Notes: generated by a model from the letters alone, not told the origin. A stretch of 64,000 nt of DNA from Pelagimonas phthalicica (GCF_004364805.1 NZ_SOAP01000001.1:1736001-1800000), one strand, 5' to 3'; positions 16,710 through 25,780 are shown, counted from the first letter of the stretch. Made by a program: numbers and translations.

Positions 16710-17438
16710 TCACCGATCAGGTTCAAAATCCTTCGCACAAGCCAGTTCAATCAGCTCTGTCACCAGATGTGCCATCTCTGCCGACTCAGGCCGTGCCGCA
16801 ATCCTCAACTCTGTTATATGCAACTCAGAGAGCGGCTTGGCCACCGCTTCGCTCATAGCCGCGACAAGAAGCGGCGCTTTGATGCGGTTTTTTGCCAGAA
16901 GTGCTGCTGTTCTGGGCGAAAAAATCGGAGCAATCACGGGGATTTCTCCGTGCAACGCGTCATTTGCGGCTTGGGTCAGGGCCAACTCTGGCTGATCATA
17001 CATAGTCGCTTCAATTGTCTCGATCCCGGCTTGGGTCAAGCGCATCGCCACGTCGCCACGGGCATGGGTGCCGCGAATATGTAGTAAAGGGCCATGAACC
17101 GGGCCACTGGGCAGCGTTGCAACAAGCGCCTCGGCGTTCGGCTCAACCGTTGCGACCGTCAAACCCGCCTGGCGCACGCATTCCGCTGTTTTCTGTCCCA
17201 CCACATGGGCAACCAACCCGGTCTCCCCCTGCGCCCGTTGATAGGCGTCGACCCCGTTGGCTGAGGTAAAGATCAATCCTTGAAAGGGTGAAAGGTCCGG
17301 CAACTCTCCATTAAACTCTATCCCTAACAAGGGAGAGATAACGACCTCAGCCCGACTGCTTGCTGGACACTGTCCCAGGAACCGCCTTGAGGCATGTTCG
17401 GGTCGTGTCATCAACAAAAGGGGTTTTGATCGGGTCAT
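16710..17438 (-). CDS. hemD: Uroporphyrinogen-III synthase
   Basis: A 242-residue two-lobed protein starting [21 protein letters not shown], with [28 protein letters not shown] and [12 protein letters not shown]. These are the weakly conserved marks of HemD, which closes hydroxymethylbilane to uroporphyrinogen III in haem and cobalamin synthesis. The ATG at 17438 follows GGAG; ATG at codon 10 is an alternative. It heads the leftward operon with mitofilin and hemY and diverges from tsaD across 74 bp. Confidence 0.85.
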   Translation of the reverse strand: MTRSKPLLLMTRPEHASRRFLGQCPASSRAEVVISPLLGIEFNGELPDLSPFQGLIFTSANGVDAYQRAQGETGLVAHVVGQKTAECVRQAGLTVATVEPNAEALVATLPSGPVHGPLLHIRGTHARGDVAMRLTQAGIETIEATMYDQPELALTQAANDALHGEIPVIAPIFSPRTAALLAKNRIKAPLLVAAMSEAVAKPLSELHITELRIAARPESAEMAHLVTELIELACAKDFEPDR

Positions 17439-17512
17439 TCAGGCTCCGGGATTGTCGCGCCGCGTCCCGAGTGGTACTCCCTGCCCCCGAGCAACGCAAC
17501 GGAAAGCCCGCA

Positions 17513-18592
17513 ATGACCTCTCCCCTGATCCTTGGTCTGGAAAGCAGCTGTGACGACACAGCCTCCGCTTTGGTACGGGGGCAAGAGGTGCTGGCCTCGG
17601 TGGTTTTGGGGCAATCCGATCTGCACGCAGAGTTCGGCGGGGTTGTACCGGAAATAGCCGCACGCGCTCATGCGGAACGTCTCGATGGCGCGATCAAGCA
17701 AGCTTTGGACGAGGCGGAAACCTCGCTGAACGACATTGACGCCATTGCGGTCACAGCCGGGCCGGGGCTGATCGGCGGTGTCGTCTCGGGTGTCATGATG
17801 GCCAAGGGGCTGGCCACCGGGCTGAACAAACCGCTGATCGGCGTGAACCATTTGGCCGGGCACGCCCTGACCCCGCGCCTGACCGATGGGTTGGATTACC
17901 CCTATCTCATGCTGCTGGTCTCAGGCGGTCATTGCCAATTCCTGATCGTGCGCGGACCCCAAGATTTCACCCGTCTTGGCGGTACGATCGACGATGCCCC
18001 CGGCGAAGCCTTTGACAAAACCGCGCGGCTTTTGGGCCTGTCACAACCGGGCGGCCCCTCTGTCGAGGCGGCCGCACAAGGGGGCGACGAGACGCGCTTT
18101 CGCTTCCCGCGCCCTCTGCTGGACCGACTCGGCTGCGACATGTCTTTCTCAGGTCTCAAAACCGCGCTTTTGCGCCAGCGTGATCAGTTGATCGACGAAA
18201 AGGGCGGCCTGACGGAACAAGACCGCAAGGATGTCTGCGCCAGCTTTCAAGCGGCTGTTCGTGATGTTCTGGTCGAAAAGACCCGCCGCGCGATTTCCGC
18301 CTATCTGGACGAAACCCCTGCCTCGCCTGCGCTGGCCGTTGCCGGCGGGGTTGCGGCCAATATGACCCTGCGTGCGGGTCTCCAAGACCTGTGCGCTGAA
18401 ACCGGTTTGCGCTTTACCGCCCCGCCTTTGCGGCTTTGCACCGATAACGCGGCGATGATCGCCTATGCCGGGTCCGAGCTTTTCGCGCGCGGCAAACGCG
18501 ATGACATGAGCCTGTCCGCCCGGCCCCGCTGGCCGCTTGATCAAAACGCTGCGCCGCTCCTCGGGTCGGGCAAAAAGGGAGCCAAGGCATGA
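17513..18592 (+). CDS. tsaD: tRNA N6-adenosine threonylcarbamoyltransferase
   Basis: A 359-residue ASKHA-fold protein that, with TsaB and TsaE (tsaE is at 34181), makes t6A37 in ANN-decoding tRNAs. Motifs: [11 protein letters not shown] at the start, metal-binding [22 protein letters not shown], and [17 protein letters not shown]. The frame is open to 17360, but the proper start [12 protein letters not shown] is at 17513 behind GGAAAG. Its stop overlaps the gpsA start (ATGA). Confidence 0.95.
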   Translation: MTSPLILGLESSCDDTASALVRGQEVLASVVLGQSDLHAEFGGVVPEIAARAHAERLDGAIKQALDEAETSLNDIDAIAVTAGPGLIGGVVSGVMMAKGLATGLNKPLIGVNHLAGHALTPRLTDGLDYPYLMLLVSGGHCQFLIVRGPQDFTRLGGTIDDAPGEAFDKTARLLGLSQPGGPSVEAAAQGGDETRFRFPRPLLDRLGCDMSFSGLKTALLRQRDQLIDEKGGLTEQDRKDVCASFQAAVRDVLVEKTRRAISAYLDETPASPALAVAGGVAANMTLRAGLQDLCAETGLRFTAPPLRLCTDNAAMIAYAGSELFARGKRDDMSLSARPRWPLDQNAAPLLGSGKKGAKA

Positions 18593-19539
18593 GCGTTTCT
18601 GTTTTCGGAGCCGGGGCCTTTGGCACCGCTTTGGCCATTTCACTGGCTCAGAACGGGCCTGTCACCCTGTGGGCGCGCGATGTCTCGCCACTGGAAAACA
18701 AACGACAAAGCCCGCGTTTGCCCGGCATAACCTTGCCCGACCAGATCAGCATTACCGGCGATTTGGAACAGGCTTTGGAAAATGACACTTTGCTGTTCTC
18801 CATTCCGATGCAGAACTTGTCCGGCTTTCTGAGCCGGATCAATTCTGACCTTGAGGGCAAGGCGCTGGTCGCGTGCTGCAAGGGCGTCGATCTGCGCAGC
18901 GGTCTGGGCCCAGTTGGTATCCTGTCAGAGACCAAACCCAAGGCGCAGGCGGCCATCCTGACCGGCCCCAGCTTTGCTGCTGACATTGCCAAGGGCCTGC
19001 CCACGGCGCTGACCTTGGCCTGTACAGACGACGCCATCGGCAAAGAGATCCAGCATCAGCTTTCTACCCCATCGCTGCGGCTTTATCGCAGCACGGATAC
19101 GGTTGGTGCAGAACTGGGCGGCGCGCTCAAGAACGTCATGGCCATCGCCTGCGGAGCTGCCATGGGGGCGGGTTTGGGCGACAGCGCCCGCGCCGCCCTG
19201 ATGACCCGCGGCTTTGCCGAAATGACCCGGTTCGCCGCCTCGCGCGAGGCGCGACCTGAAACCATGGCCGGGCTGTCCGGTCTGGGCGATCTGGCGCTGA
19301 CCTGCACCTCAGACCTGTCGCGCAATTACCAGCTTGGCCTTGCCCTGGGGCGCAAAGAAGCGTTCGACCCCTCCATCACCGTCGAAGGCGCGGCCACGGC
19401 TCAGGCGATGGACCGCATCGCCATCGACACAGGCCTGTCCTTGCCCATCTGTCATGCCGTCGCCGCCTTGACCCAGGGCCGCGTCACCGTAGATGACGTT
19501 ATGACCCAATTGCTGTCCCGCCCATTGAAAGAGGAATAA
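18589..19539 (+). CDS. gpsA: NAD(P)H-dependent glycerol-3-phosphate dehydrogenase
   Basis: A 316-residue cytoplasmic enzyme that reduces dihydroxyacetone phosphate to sn-glycerol-3-phosphate for phospholipid synthesis. It has a Rossmann start [12 protein letters not shown] (4-15), the [18 protein letters not shown] segment, the catalytic-Lys loop [17 protein letters not shown] and the C-terminal [20 protein letters not shown]. It is coupled to tsaD by a 4 bp overlap and followed after 2 bp by the YciI gene. Confidence 0.95.
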   Translation: MSVSVFGAGAFGTALAISLAQNGPVTLWARDVSPLENKRQSPRLPGITLPDQISITGDLEQALENDTLLFSIPMQNLSGFLSRINSDLEGKALVACCKGVDLRSGLGPVGILSETKPKAQAAILTGPSFAADIAKGLPTALTLACTDDAIGKEIQHQLSTPSLRLYRSTDTVGAELGGALKNVMAIACGAAMGAGLGDSARAALMTRGFAEMTRFAASREARPETMAGLSGLGDLALTCTSDLSRNYQLGLALGRKEAFDPSITVEGAATAQAMDRIAIDTGLSLPICHAVAALTQGRVTVDDVMTQLLSRPLKEE

Positions 19540-19541
19540 CC

Positions 19542-19808
19542 ATGCTCATCGCTCTGATCGCCAAAGACAAACCCGGCGCGCTGGCCATCCGTCAGGAAAA
19601 CCGCCCCGCCCATGTGGAATATCTCAAGGCCACCAATGTCGCGCAGGCGGGCCCGTTGCTGGACGATAATGGCGAAATGTGCGGCAGCCTGGTGATCCTT
19701 GACCTGCCCGATATGGCCGCCGCCGAGGATTGGGTTGCCAATGATCCCTATGGCAAGGCAGGCCTGTTCGAAAGCACCGAGCTCATCGCGTGGAACAAGG
19801 TCATCTGA
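19542..19808 (+). CDS. YciI family protein
   Basis: An 88-residue ferredoxin-like-fold protein (MLIALIAKDKPGALAIRQEN, then PAHVEYLK, then DPYGKAGLFESTELIAWNKV). His and Asp sit in the positions of the YciI putative active site. It is in the tsaD-gpsA operon; the TGA overlaps the next ATG (TGATG). The biochemical role is unknown. A second YciI-type gene is at 54574. Confidence 0.85.
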   Translation: MLIALIAKDKPGALAIRQENRPAHVEYLKATNVAQAGPLLDDNGEMCGSLVILDLPDMAAAEDWVANDPYGKAGLFESTELIAWNKVI

Positions 19809-20227
19809 TGCGCTATTGGCTGTTCAAATCCGAACCCTCGACCTGGTCCTGGGATCAACAGGTTGCCAAAGGCGAAACTGGCGAAGAATGGGACGGCGTG
19901 CGCAACTATCAGGCGCGCAATTTCATGCGCGACATGGCGCTAGGGGATCGCGGGTTCTTTTACCATTCGCAAAAGGAAAAAGCGGTTGTCGGCACGGTCG
20001 AGGTCTGCGCCGAAGCCCATCCAGACAGCACAACCGATGATGAGCGTTGGGACTGTGTGGACATCCGCGCCCTTGCCCCTGCGCAAACCCCGGTGACACT
20101 GGATCAGATCAAAACCCATCCTGACCTGGCCGAGATGGTTCTGGTGAAAAACTCGCGCCTTTCGGTGCAACCCGTCACTGAAAGCGAATGGCAGATCATC
20201 TGCAACCTGGCTGGGATTTCCCTCTAG
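19808..20227 (+). CDS. EVE domain protein
   Basis: A 139-residue protein matching the EVE fold (PUA/YTH-like, binds modified bases): MRYWLFKSEPSTWSWDQQ, WDGVRNYQARNFMRDM, GFFYHSQKEKAVVGTVEV and MVLVKNSRLSVQPV. The EVE-type W..VRNYQARN pocket segment is intact. It is the last gene of the tsaD-gpsA-yciI-EVE operon. The exact ligand in bacteria is not established. Confidence 0.9.
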   Translation: MRYWLFKSEPSTWSWDQQVAKGETGEEWDGVRNYQARNFMRDMALGDRGFFYHSQKEKAVVGTVEVCAEAHPDSTTDDERWDCVDIRALAPAQTPVTLDQIKTHPDLAEMVLVKNSRLSVQPVTESEWQIICNLAGISL

Positions 20228-20293
20228 GCCAATTCAGGTTCTTGCGGCAGACTGTCTCTTGGGAAACGTCGTTGGACGAACAGGAGGGGCAGA

Positions 20294-20692
20294 ATGCTCG
20301 AGATCATCAATGTGCTTGTCGCCGCCATGGCATCTTTTGCCGTCGGGGCCGTATATTACATGAAACTGTCAGAACCTTGGATGGAAGCATCCAGCGTGCC
20401 ACGCGGCGAAGACGGGCAACCGGCCAACGGCGCTAACCCGATGCTTTATGTCGGGACATTCCTGTTGCAGTTGGTCGTGGCTGGCATGATGCGCCATGTG
20501 TTCGAACTGGCCACCATCGACACGATTGCCAAGGGCGCAGTGGCGGGCCTTGGCATCGGGTTGTTCTTCATCACACCCTGGATCGGCATCAACAACGCCT
20601 ATGGAGATCGCCCCAAGAAACTGACCCTGATCGACGGGGGCTATGCCACCATTGCCTGCACGGTCATGGGCATTGCGCTGACGCTGTTCTGA
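20294..20692 (+). CDS. DUF1761 family small membrane protein
   Basis: A 132-residue protein with four predicted membrane helices (about 3-22, 50-68, 82-100, 112-131), starting MLEIINVLVAAMASFAVGAVYY behind AGGAGGGGCAG. The pattern fits DUF1761. It converges on the candidate minus-strand RNA at 20715-20850, so the RNA 3' end and this mRNA 3' end may overlap. Function unknown. Confidence 0.8.
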   Translation: MLEIINVLVAAMASFAVGAVYYMKLSEPWMEASSVPRGEDGQPANGANPMLYVGTFLLQLVVAGMMRHVFELATIDTIAKGAVAGLGIGLFFITPWIGINNAYGDRPKKLTLIDGGYATIACTVMGIALTLF

Positions 20693-20710
20693 TTGGCGAC
20701 GAAGGCAAAG

Positions 20711-20748
20711 AAAATGGCGGAGGGGCCGACATACCGGAACCCTCCGCC
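20711..20748 (-). terminator. Strong hairpin with T-rich tail
   Basis: A 9 bp perfect GC-rich stem (20716-20724 with 20740-20748) and a 15-base loop. T-rich sequence follows on the minus strand, none on the plus strand. It therefore ends a minus-strand transcript rather than the DUF1761 mRNA. Confidence 0.65.
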
Positions 20749-20850
20749 TACCCACGTGCTCCCTACGCACCACACGTGAAACAGAATCTATGGTTCCAGC
20801 CTTCTAGCCGGTTTGGTCCAGACTATGCGCCGCGTCGCAGCGATGCAAAT
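20715..20850 (-). ncRNA. Candidate structured small RNA (6S RNA possible)
   Basis: The 220 bp gap between two convergent genes holds strong structure on the minus strand. A hairpin CCGGC-TAGAAG-GCTGG (about 20793-20808) is followed by a palindromic pair CACGTG...CACGTG (about 20752-20777) with GTGC-GTAGGGA-GCAC inside it. The 3' end is a 9 bp terminator stem GGCGGAGGG / CCCTCCGCC (20716-20748), followed by ATTTTCTTTG. No frame in it looks coding. From memory, the Rhodobacter 6S RNA gene lies just before, and antisense to, a small salt-stress membrane protein gene, which resembles this arrangement next to DUF1761. The 5' end is a guess. Confidence 0.35.
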
Positions 20851-20912
20851 TTCAAATAGACGCAATTTCAAGCAATTACGCATCTTATCCTTTGGATCGG
20901 TCGCAAACCCAA

Positions 20913-21263
20913 TCAATCAAGGAAGGTCCAGCTATCTGCGCCATCAAAGTGACGCAGCGGAATAGACTTGGAAATCTCCGGGTCTGCCAGGCGTACGTTG
21001 ACGGCCATGCGCCCGGTTTCCGGCTCGTTCAAATTTGACCAATGCGTGGTGCAGCCGCATGTTGGGCAGCTGTGAAAGGCGATGTTCTTGTCGCCATGCG
21101 CATAGGCCTTGGTCTCGCCTAAAATGCGAATTTTCGACGTCTGGGAATAGATCCAATGGCTGCCCAATCGCCGACAAATCGAGCAGTTGCAGGCAACCGC
21201 AAATTCCGGCCTGTCATCAAATTCAATCGTAACAGCGCCGCAATGGCAGGATGTTGTTATCAC
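20913..21263 (-). CDS. GFA family (glutathione-dependent formaldehyde-activating type) protein
   Basis: A 116-residue zinc-binding protein with the GFA cysteine pattern: CHCG near residue 6, CNCSIC near 26 and SCPTCGCTTHW near 66. The family is named after Gfa, but most members have no proven formaldehyde role. I prefer the GTG at 21263, seven bases after GGGAG; a TTG two codons earlier is too close to it. The ribosome site directly follows the terminator of the upstream gene, so no obvious promoter space remains. Confidence 0.8.
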   Translation of the reverse strand: MITTSCHCGAVTIEFDDRPEFAVACNCSICRRLGSHWIYSQTSKIRILGETKAYAHGDKNIAFHSCPTCGCTTHWSNLNEPETGRMAVNVRLADPEISKSIPLRHFDGADSWTFLD

Positions 21264-21282
21264 GCGCAAACTCCCGGAAACA

Positions 21283-21310
21283 AAAAAGCCCCCGACAGTC
21301 GGAGGCTTTT
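21283..21310 (-). terminator. Rho-independent terminator after the DUF2853 gene
   Basis: On the minus strand, AAAAGCCTCCGA-CTG-TCGGGGGCTTTTTT: a strong stem with one mismatch, flanked by A and T runs. It lies 18 bp past the DUF2853 stop and about 20 bp before the GFA start. Confidence 0.88.
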
Positions 21311-21327
21311 GCTGTGTTGTGGCCTGT

Positions 21328-21669
21328 TTAGCCGTACACGGATTCTTTGCCGAAATGTTTTACCAGCAGATAGTAAAACACGGCGCGGTATTTGTTGCGC
21401 TCGGATTTGCCGTAGGTCTCGATGGCCTGATTGATGGCGTCCATCAGCTCTGGGCCATCGGCCAGGCCAAGTTTTTTGATCAGAAAGTTATTCTTGACCG
21501 TTTCCAGCTCGCTTTCCTGCGACCCGGCGACAGTAGAGGCATCATCATTATAGATGGCCGGACCGCAACCAATGGTCACTTTGGTCAGCAGATCCATATC
21601 CGGCGTCATACCGCATTTGTTCTTCAGGTCATCCGCATATTTTGCGATCAGCTCGTCGCGCTTGCCCAT
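21328..21669 (-). CDS. DUF2853 family protein
   Basis: A 113-residue soluble helical protein starting MGKRDELIAKYADDLKNKCG, with IGCGPAIYNDDASTVAGS and a C-terminal RNKYRAVFYYLLVKHFGKES. This is the DUF2853 pattern. It is a single gene with its own terminator and an AGTTACC-preceded ATG at 21669. Function unknown. Confidence 0.85.
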   Translation of the reverse strand: MGKRDELIAKYADDLKNKCGMTPDMDLLTKVTIGCGPAIYNDDASTVAGSQESELETVKNNFLIKKLGLADGPELMDAINQAIETYGKSERNKYRAVFYYLLVKHFGKESVYG

Positions 21670-21885
21670 AGGTAACTCCCTCGTCTTCAGACATTCTGCC
21701 CTGTGGATATGTTAAAGTGATGGCCGCAAAGCCCATTCGAATCAAGAATAATCATTCCTGCGGCCAGTTTAATGGGAATTCCGGGATCATTTCCCACATG
21801 TCTGGAATCGACATTTTACAGGTCGCGCGTAAGACAGATCACTGGATTTTCCTCCCCAAGACTATGATGTCAAAGGGAGGACGCC

Positions 21886-22746
21886 ATGACACTGACACCC
21901 GCGCAAAAAGACAGCTATGCCGAGAACGGTTTCCTGACCGGGCTTGAGGTCTTTGACCAATCCGAAGTGGCCAGGATCCGACAACAGATCGAAACCCTTG
22001 AGGCGCGCCATGCAGCAGGTGCAGGCGGGTATGACCTGAACCAGTTCTTTCGCGTCAACGGACAATTGGTGATCCCGCTCTTGGCAGATCTCGCCCGGAC
22101 CCCCGCCATTCTGGATCAGGTTTCAGAAATACTTGGCCCTGACTTGCTGGTTTGGTCGGTTGAACTGTTCATCAAGGAACCAGGCACGCAATCAGTGGTC
22201 TCCTGGCATCAGGACCTGACCTATTGGGGCATGGGCGAAACCGACGAAGAGCTGACCGCTTGGGTCGCGCTTTCTGATGTCTCGGTCAAGGCTGGGTGCA
22301 TGCGATTTATTCCCGGCAGCCACAAAGGTCGGATCGTGGATCATGCGGATACTTTTGATCAGGACAATCTGCTGTCTCGCGGGCAAGAGATCGCTGGCGT
22401 GAACGAAACGGACGCTGTGCATGGGCCGCTCGCGCCTGGGCAGATGTCCTTTCACCACGGGCGCTGCTTTCATGCATCAGGCCCAAACCAATCCGATGAC
22501 CGGCGCATCGGGCTGGCGATCCGCTATGTGACACCATCGGTCAAACAGGCTGACAGCGGGCGTGATTATGCCATGTTGGTACGCGGCAAGGACAATGAGC
22601 GCGGCTGGATCAATGTCGCAGGCCCAAGCAGGCTTTTTGCAGCAGAGGATTTGGCGCTTTATCGTGAGGTTCTGACGCATCAATCTGCGGCTTTGGCCGC
22701 TGGAGCCACAGAGGACGTGGGCATGTATTCCGGAGGCACAGCATGA
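21886..22746 (+). CDS. 2-oxoglutarate/Fe(II) dioxygenase, PhnY/TmpA-like
   Basis: A 286-residue phytanoyl-CoA dioxygenase-type enzyme. Iron ligands are His108-x-Asp110 (WHQDLTYWGM) and His196 (FHASGPNQSDDRR), with Arg206/207 in the 2-oxoglutarate-binding position. WVALSDVSVKAGCMRFIPGSHKG is the usual core. The TGA overlaps the ATG of an HD-domain oxygenase gene (ATGA). This pairing is known from PhnY-PhnZ (2-aminoethylphosphonate) and TmpA-TmpB (trimethylaminoethylphosphonate), where the first enzyme hydroxylates the carbon next to phosphorus. The substrate here is inferred from the pairing only. Confidence 0.82.
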   Translation: MTLTPAQKDSYAENGFLTGLEVFDQSEVARIRQQIETLEARHAAGAGGYDLNQFFRVNGQLVIPLLADLARTPAILDQVSEILGPDLLVWSVELFIKEPGTQSVVSWHQDLTYWGMGETDEELTAWVALSDVSVKAGCMRFIPGSHKGRIVDHADTFDQDNLLSRGQEIAGVNETDAVHGPLAPGQMSFHHGRCFHASGPNQSDDRRIGLAIRYVTPSVKQADSGRDYAMLVRGKDNERGWINVAGPSRLFAAEDLALYREVLTHQSAALAAGATEDVGMYSGGTA

Positions 22747-23345
22747 GCAGCGAAAAAGTATCCTTTACCCAAATGAAGGACGGGACCAAAGATGAGTACC
22801 TCCTGCTGCAAAAGCTTGAGAAACCTTATCTTTCCTTGACGGCCGACCGAATTCTGGACGAGTTGCGCCGCCAGGGAGCGGTGTCATTGGAAGGGTATCA
22901 GATCAACCGTTTGCAGCATGGCCTGCAATCAGCCACCCGCGCCGAACGCGATGGCGCAGATATCGACTGGATCGTCGGTGCACTCCTACACGATATCGGC
23001 GACGGGCTCGCCCCCCAGAACCACGACCGTTTCAGCGCCGAAGTGATCCGCCCCTTTGTGCGCTGGGATGTGGCCTGGGTTGTCGAACATCACGGCATCT
23101 TTCAGATGATCTATTACGCCCATCACTATGGCTGGGACGAAAATGCCCGCGACGAATTCAAGGATCACCCGTGTTTCAACAGCTGTGCCGAATTCTGCGA
23201 ACGCTGGGACCAAAGCAGCTTTGACCCAGATTATGACATGGCCCCCTTGGAGCATTTCGAACCCATGCTACGCGAGGTTTTTGCCCGCAAAGCCTATGAT
23301 CCGGACGTCATGCGCGAAGGGTTTGTTTCACCGCTTTCAAGGTAA
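22743..23345 (+). CDS. HD-domain diiron oxygenase, PhnZ/TmpB-like
   Basis: A 200-residue HD protein with the extended ligand set of mixed-valence diiron oxygenases: His59 (NRLQHGLQSAT), His83-Asp84 (LLHDIGDG), His94 (PQNHDRF), His116/117 (VEHHGIF) and Asp161 (WDQSSFDPDYD). PhnZ cleaves the C-P bond of the hydroxylated phosphonate with O2, giving an acid and phosphate. The His to His-Asp spacing of 24 equals that of PhnZ, but the PhnZ substrate-loop Tyr and Glu (10 and 7 residues before the first His) are here Leu49 and Tyr52. This suggests a substrate other than 2-aminoethylphosphonate. It is coupled to the dioxygenase by a 4 bp overlap. Confidence 0.8.
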   Translation: MSSEKVSFTQMKDGTKDEYLLLQKLEKPYLSLTADRILDELRRQGAVSLEGYQINRLQHGLQSATRAERDGADIDWIVGALLHDIGDGLAPQNHDRFSAEVIRPFVRWDVAWVVEHHGIFQMIYYAHHYGWDENARDEFKDHPCFNSCAEFCERWDQSSFDPDYDMAPLEHFEPMLREVFARKAYDPDVMREGFVSPLSR

Positions 23346-23465
23346 ACAGGATATGTCAAATCCGGGCTATTCCTCGGCGGAATTTCTGCGCGCGATTGTT
23401 TGAATTTAGACTACTTTAAGACTGACACGATAGCACGAAAGGTGGTTCCAAACGTGACTGTCTAA

Positions 23466-25700
23466 ATGCGACATACCTTAATTCTGTCTATCGTGTCGGT
23501 GTGCATGCTGACCCTGTGCCTAAGCTTAGGCACGTGGTTCAGTGTATATACGGCCAATTCAGAAATGGCATTTCGCGCCGAACAATCCGCGCAAATGTGG
23601 CTCCGCATCCTGACCGCCGAGGAAAAAGACCTGCCAAAGTGGCTGCGTGGCGAACCATTGCCCAGCAAAGTCTGGGAAAAATTCGCTTTGTATGAGCGTA
23701 CGTCAGACGTTTTTAGTTTCAAGTTCTACGATGAGAAAGGGCATATCGCCTTTGAATCCGGAAACCCGGACTTTCACGAACATGATCATTCCCAAGAGCT
23801 GGAAACCAACACCAACCTAATGACGGTCATAGAAACGCGAGAATCGTTTACTGAGCTTTGCGATGGCATGCACAGCTTGCCCGGCCCAGAGCACTATGCT
23901 GAATCCTATATTCCGATCATCCGTGACGGCCAGTTGATCGGCGTTTTCGAGGCTTATATCGACATGACCGGGGCCGCGGCTGATGTCACCTCGTTGTTTT
24001 CCAAACTGGTCAGCATCATCGTGATCCTTGTGTTGGCCGCTGTTGTGGTTCCCTTTGGGCTCATCATGATGTTCTGGTCTCGCCTGCGAAAATTCGTTGT
24101 GCATCTCAAGGCGGAAACAAAACGCGCCGAACAGGCCGAGCAGGCCAAATCAGATTTCCTGACTCAGATGAGTCACGAACTGCGCACCCCAATGAACGGC
24201 ATGATCGGCATGTTTGATCTGTTGCAACGATCCAAATTGACCGATGAGCAACGCTCGATCGTGCAAACCATCTCGCAAAGCTCCAGCGCGTTCTTGCAGA
24301 TCGTCAATGACATCGTGGACTTTTCCAAGATCGAGTCCGGGCAGATGGAACTGGTCGATGCGCCCTTCAATTTACGGCATCTGGTCGAAGAGGTAGCGAC
24401 GCTTTTTGCCCCTTCTCTTGCCAAGAAATCGGTAGAGATCTCCATCGACTGCGATTTGCCCGACCAGATGTGTTTCAGCGGTGATGCCACGCGGATACGT
24501 CAATGCCTTATGAATCTGGTTGGAAACGCCGCCAAATTTACCATGACCGGCCATATCAGCGTTACAGTTTCCGAAGGTCATGATGGCCAAACGCATATCA
24601 GTGTATCAGACACTGGCATGGGCATCGCCGAAGATCAGCTGGACCGGATTTTTGAGGCTTTTTCACAAGTCGACAAGGGCGAGACGCGCCAATTTGACGG
24701 CACGGGGCTTGGGCTCACCATCACCAATGAACTGACCCGTATGATGGGCGGCAAGATGAGCGCAACGTCGGTCTTGGGTCAGGGGTCGGCATTTGAAATC
24801 AGTTTGCCGTTGAAATCCGTTCAATGCTCTGAAGAAAGCCAAAAGTTCTGGTCGCAGGCGCGGCAATTCCTGGCTGGTAAATCCATACTAATTGCCGAGA
24901 ACAGGCCAGAGCTAAGCGAGTCACTTTGCCAAAACCTCAGAAATCTGGGGGCGCACCCGATCGCTTGCCCAAGCGGTCAAACCGCGCTCGAAACGTTTGA
25001 GGCTTTGAAAGCGGAAGACCAAAAACCGGACCTGTGCCTGATCGACTGCGGGTTGCAGGACATTCCGGGCGATCAGGTTATGGATCGATTGGATCAAATC
25101 TCGGGGCCCAACGCGCTACCATGTATTATCATGCTGCGTGCGGACAAGGATTTTACCGCCCAGGACATGCGTGATCGTGGCTTTGCCGGATCCTTGCGCA
25201 AACCGCTGCAAATCCGCGAATTTGCCACTGTCATGGCCCGGGCTGTCGACAAAAATGCCTTTCAAATCCCACCTGCACGGATCACCCCGAAACAGGATGA
25301 CCCCGACCTTTCGCAGGTGCGCATTCTCTTGGCAGAGGATAACAGAACCAACCAATTGGTTGTTCAAAAGCTGCTCAAGAACACCGGTGTCATGATCGAT
25401 TTGGCCAATAACGGCCTGGAAGCCGTCGAAATGTATGAATCCCTGCACCCGGATTTAGTTTTGATGGATATCGCCATGCCGGAAATGAACGGCCATGAGG
25501 CCACCCAACTGATCCGCATGATCGAAGCCAAGCAGAGCACTGACACGACTCCCATTCTTGCCTTGACCGCAAATGTGCTGCCCAAGGATCGCAAGGCCTG
25601 CCATGCTTCAGGGATGAGCGGATTTTTGTCGAAACCCGTCAAACGTTCCAAGCTGATCGAGACAATCATCTCACACCTTGGGCGACAAACAGCAGCCTGA
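23466..25700 (+). CDS. Hybrid histidine kinase with two receiver domains
   Basis: A 744-residue membrane kinase. TM1 spans about 7-28, a periplasmic sensor region 30-180 includes a His/Asp-rich FHEHDHSQ patch, and TM2 is at 183-203. HisKA has phospho-acceptor His237 (SHELRTPMNGMIG), and the HATPase has N, G1 and G2 boxes (LMNLVGNAAKFT, SDTGMGI, GTGLGLTI). A first receiver (about 475-590) has lost part of the acidic pocket (IAENRPE) but keeps LIDCGLQD. A second, complete receiver (about 615-735) has LLAEDNRTNQ, LVLMDIAMPEMNG and FLSKPVK. No Hpt or output domain is present, so phosphate must leave to another protein. Signal unknown. Confidence 0.88.
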   Translation: MRHTLILSIVSVCMLTLCLSLGTWFSVYTANSEMAFRAEQSAQMWLRILTAEEKDLPKWLRGEPLPSKVWEKFALYERTSDVFSFKFYDEKGHIAFESGNPDFHEHDHSQELETNTNLMTVIETRESFTELCDGMHSLPGPEHYAESYIPIIRDGQLIGVFEAYIDMTGAAADVTSLFSKLVSIIVILVLAAVVVPFGLIMMFWSRLRKFVVHLKAETKRAEQAEQAKSDFLTQMSHELRTPMNGMIGMFDLLQRSKLTDEQRSIVQTISQSSSAFLQIVNDIVDFSKIESGQMELVDAPFNLRHLVEEVATLFAPSLAKKSVEISIDCDLPDQMCFSGDATRIRQCLMNLVGNAAKFTMTGHISVTVSEGHDGQTHISVSDTGMGIAEDQLDRIFEAFSQVDKGETRQFDGTGLGLTITNELTRMMGGKMSATSVLGQGSAFEISLPLKSVQCSEESQKFWSQARQFLAGKSILIAENRPELSESLCQNLRNLGAHPIACPSGQTALETFEALKAEDQKPDLCLIDCGLQDIPGDQVMDRLDQISGPNALPCIIMLRADKDFTAQDMRDRGFAGSLRKPLQIREFATVMARAVDKNAFQIPPARITPKQDDPDLSQVRILLAEDNRTNQLVVQKLLKNTGVMIDLANNGLEAVEMYESLHPDLVLMDIAMPEMNGHEATQLIRMIEAKQSTDTTPILALTANVLPKDRKACHASGMSGFLSKPVKRSKLIETIISHLGRQTAA

Positions 25701-25716
25701 TTTAGACTGCTGCTGT
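25689..25716 (+). terminator. Weak hairpin at the end of the hybrid kinase gene
   Basis: The stem ACAGCAGC / GCTGCTGT (8 bp, 12-base loop) spans the stop codon and is followed by GTTCTTTAATCTG. It may end the kinase transcript, or the leftward ahcY transcript from the other side. Confidence 0.4.
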
Positions 25717-25780
25717 GTTCTTTAATCTGTCACCCAGAAGATCAGTTTGGTCTCCTGGCTGCGATGTCAAAAGCGACCGC

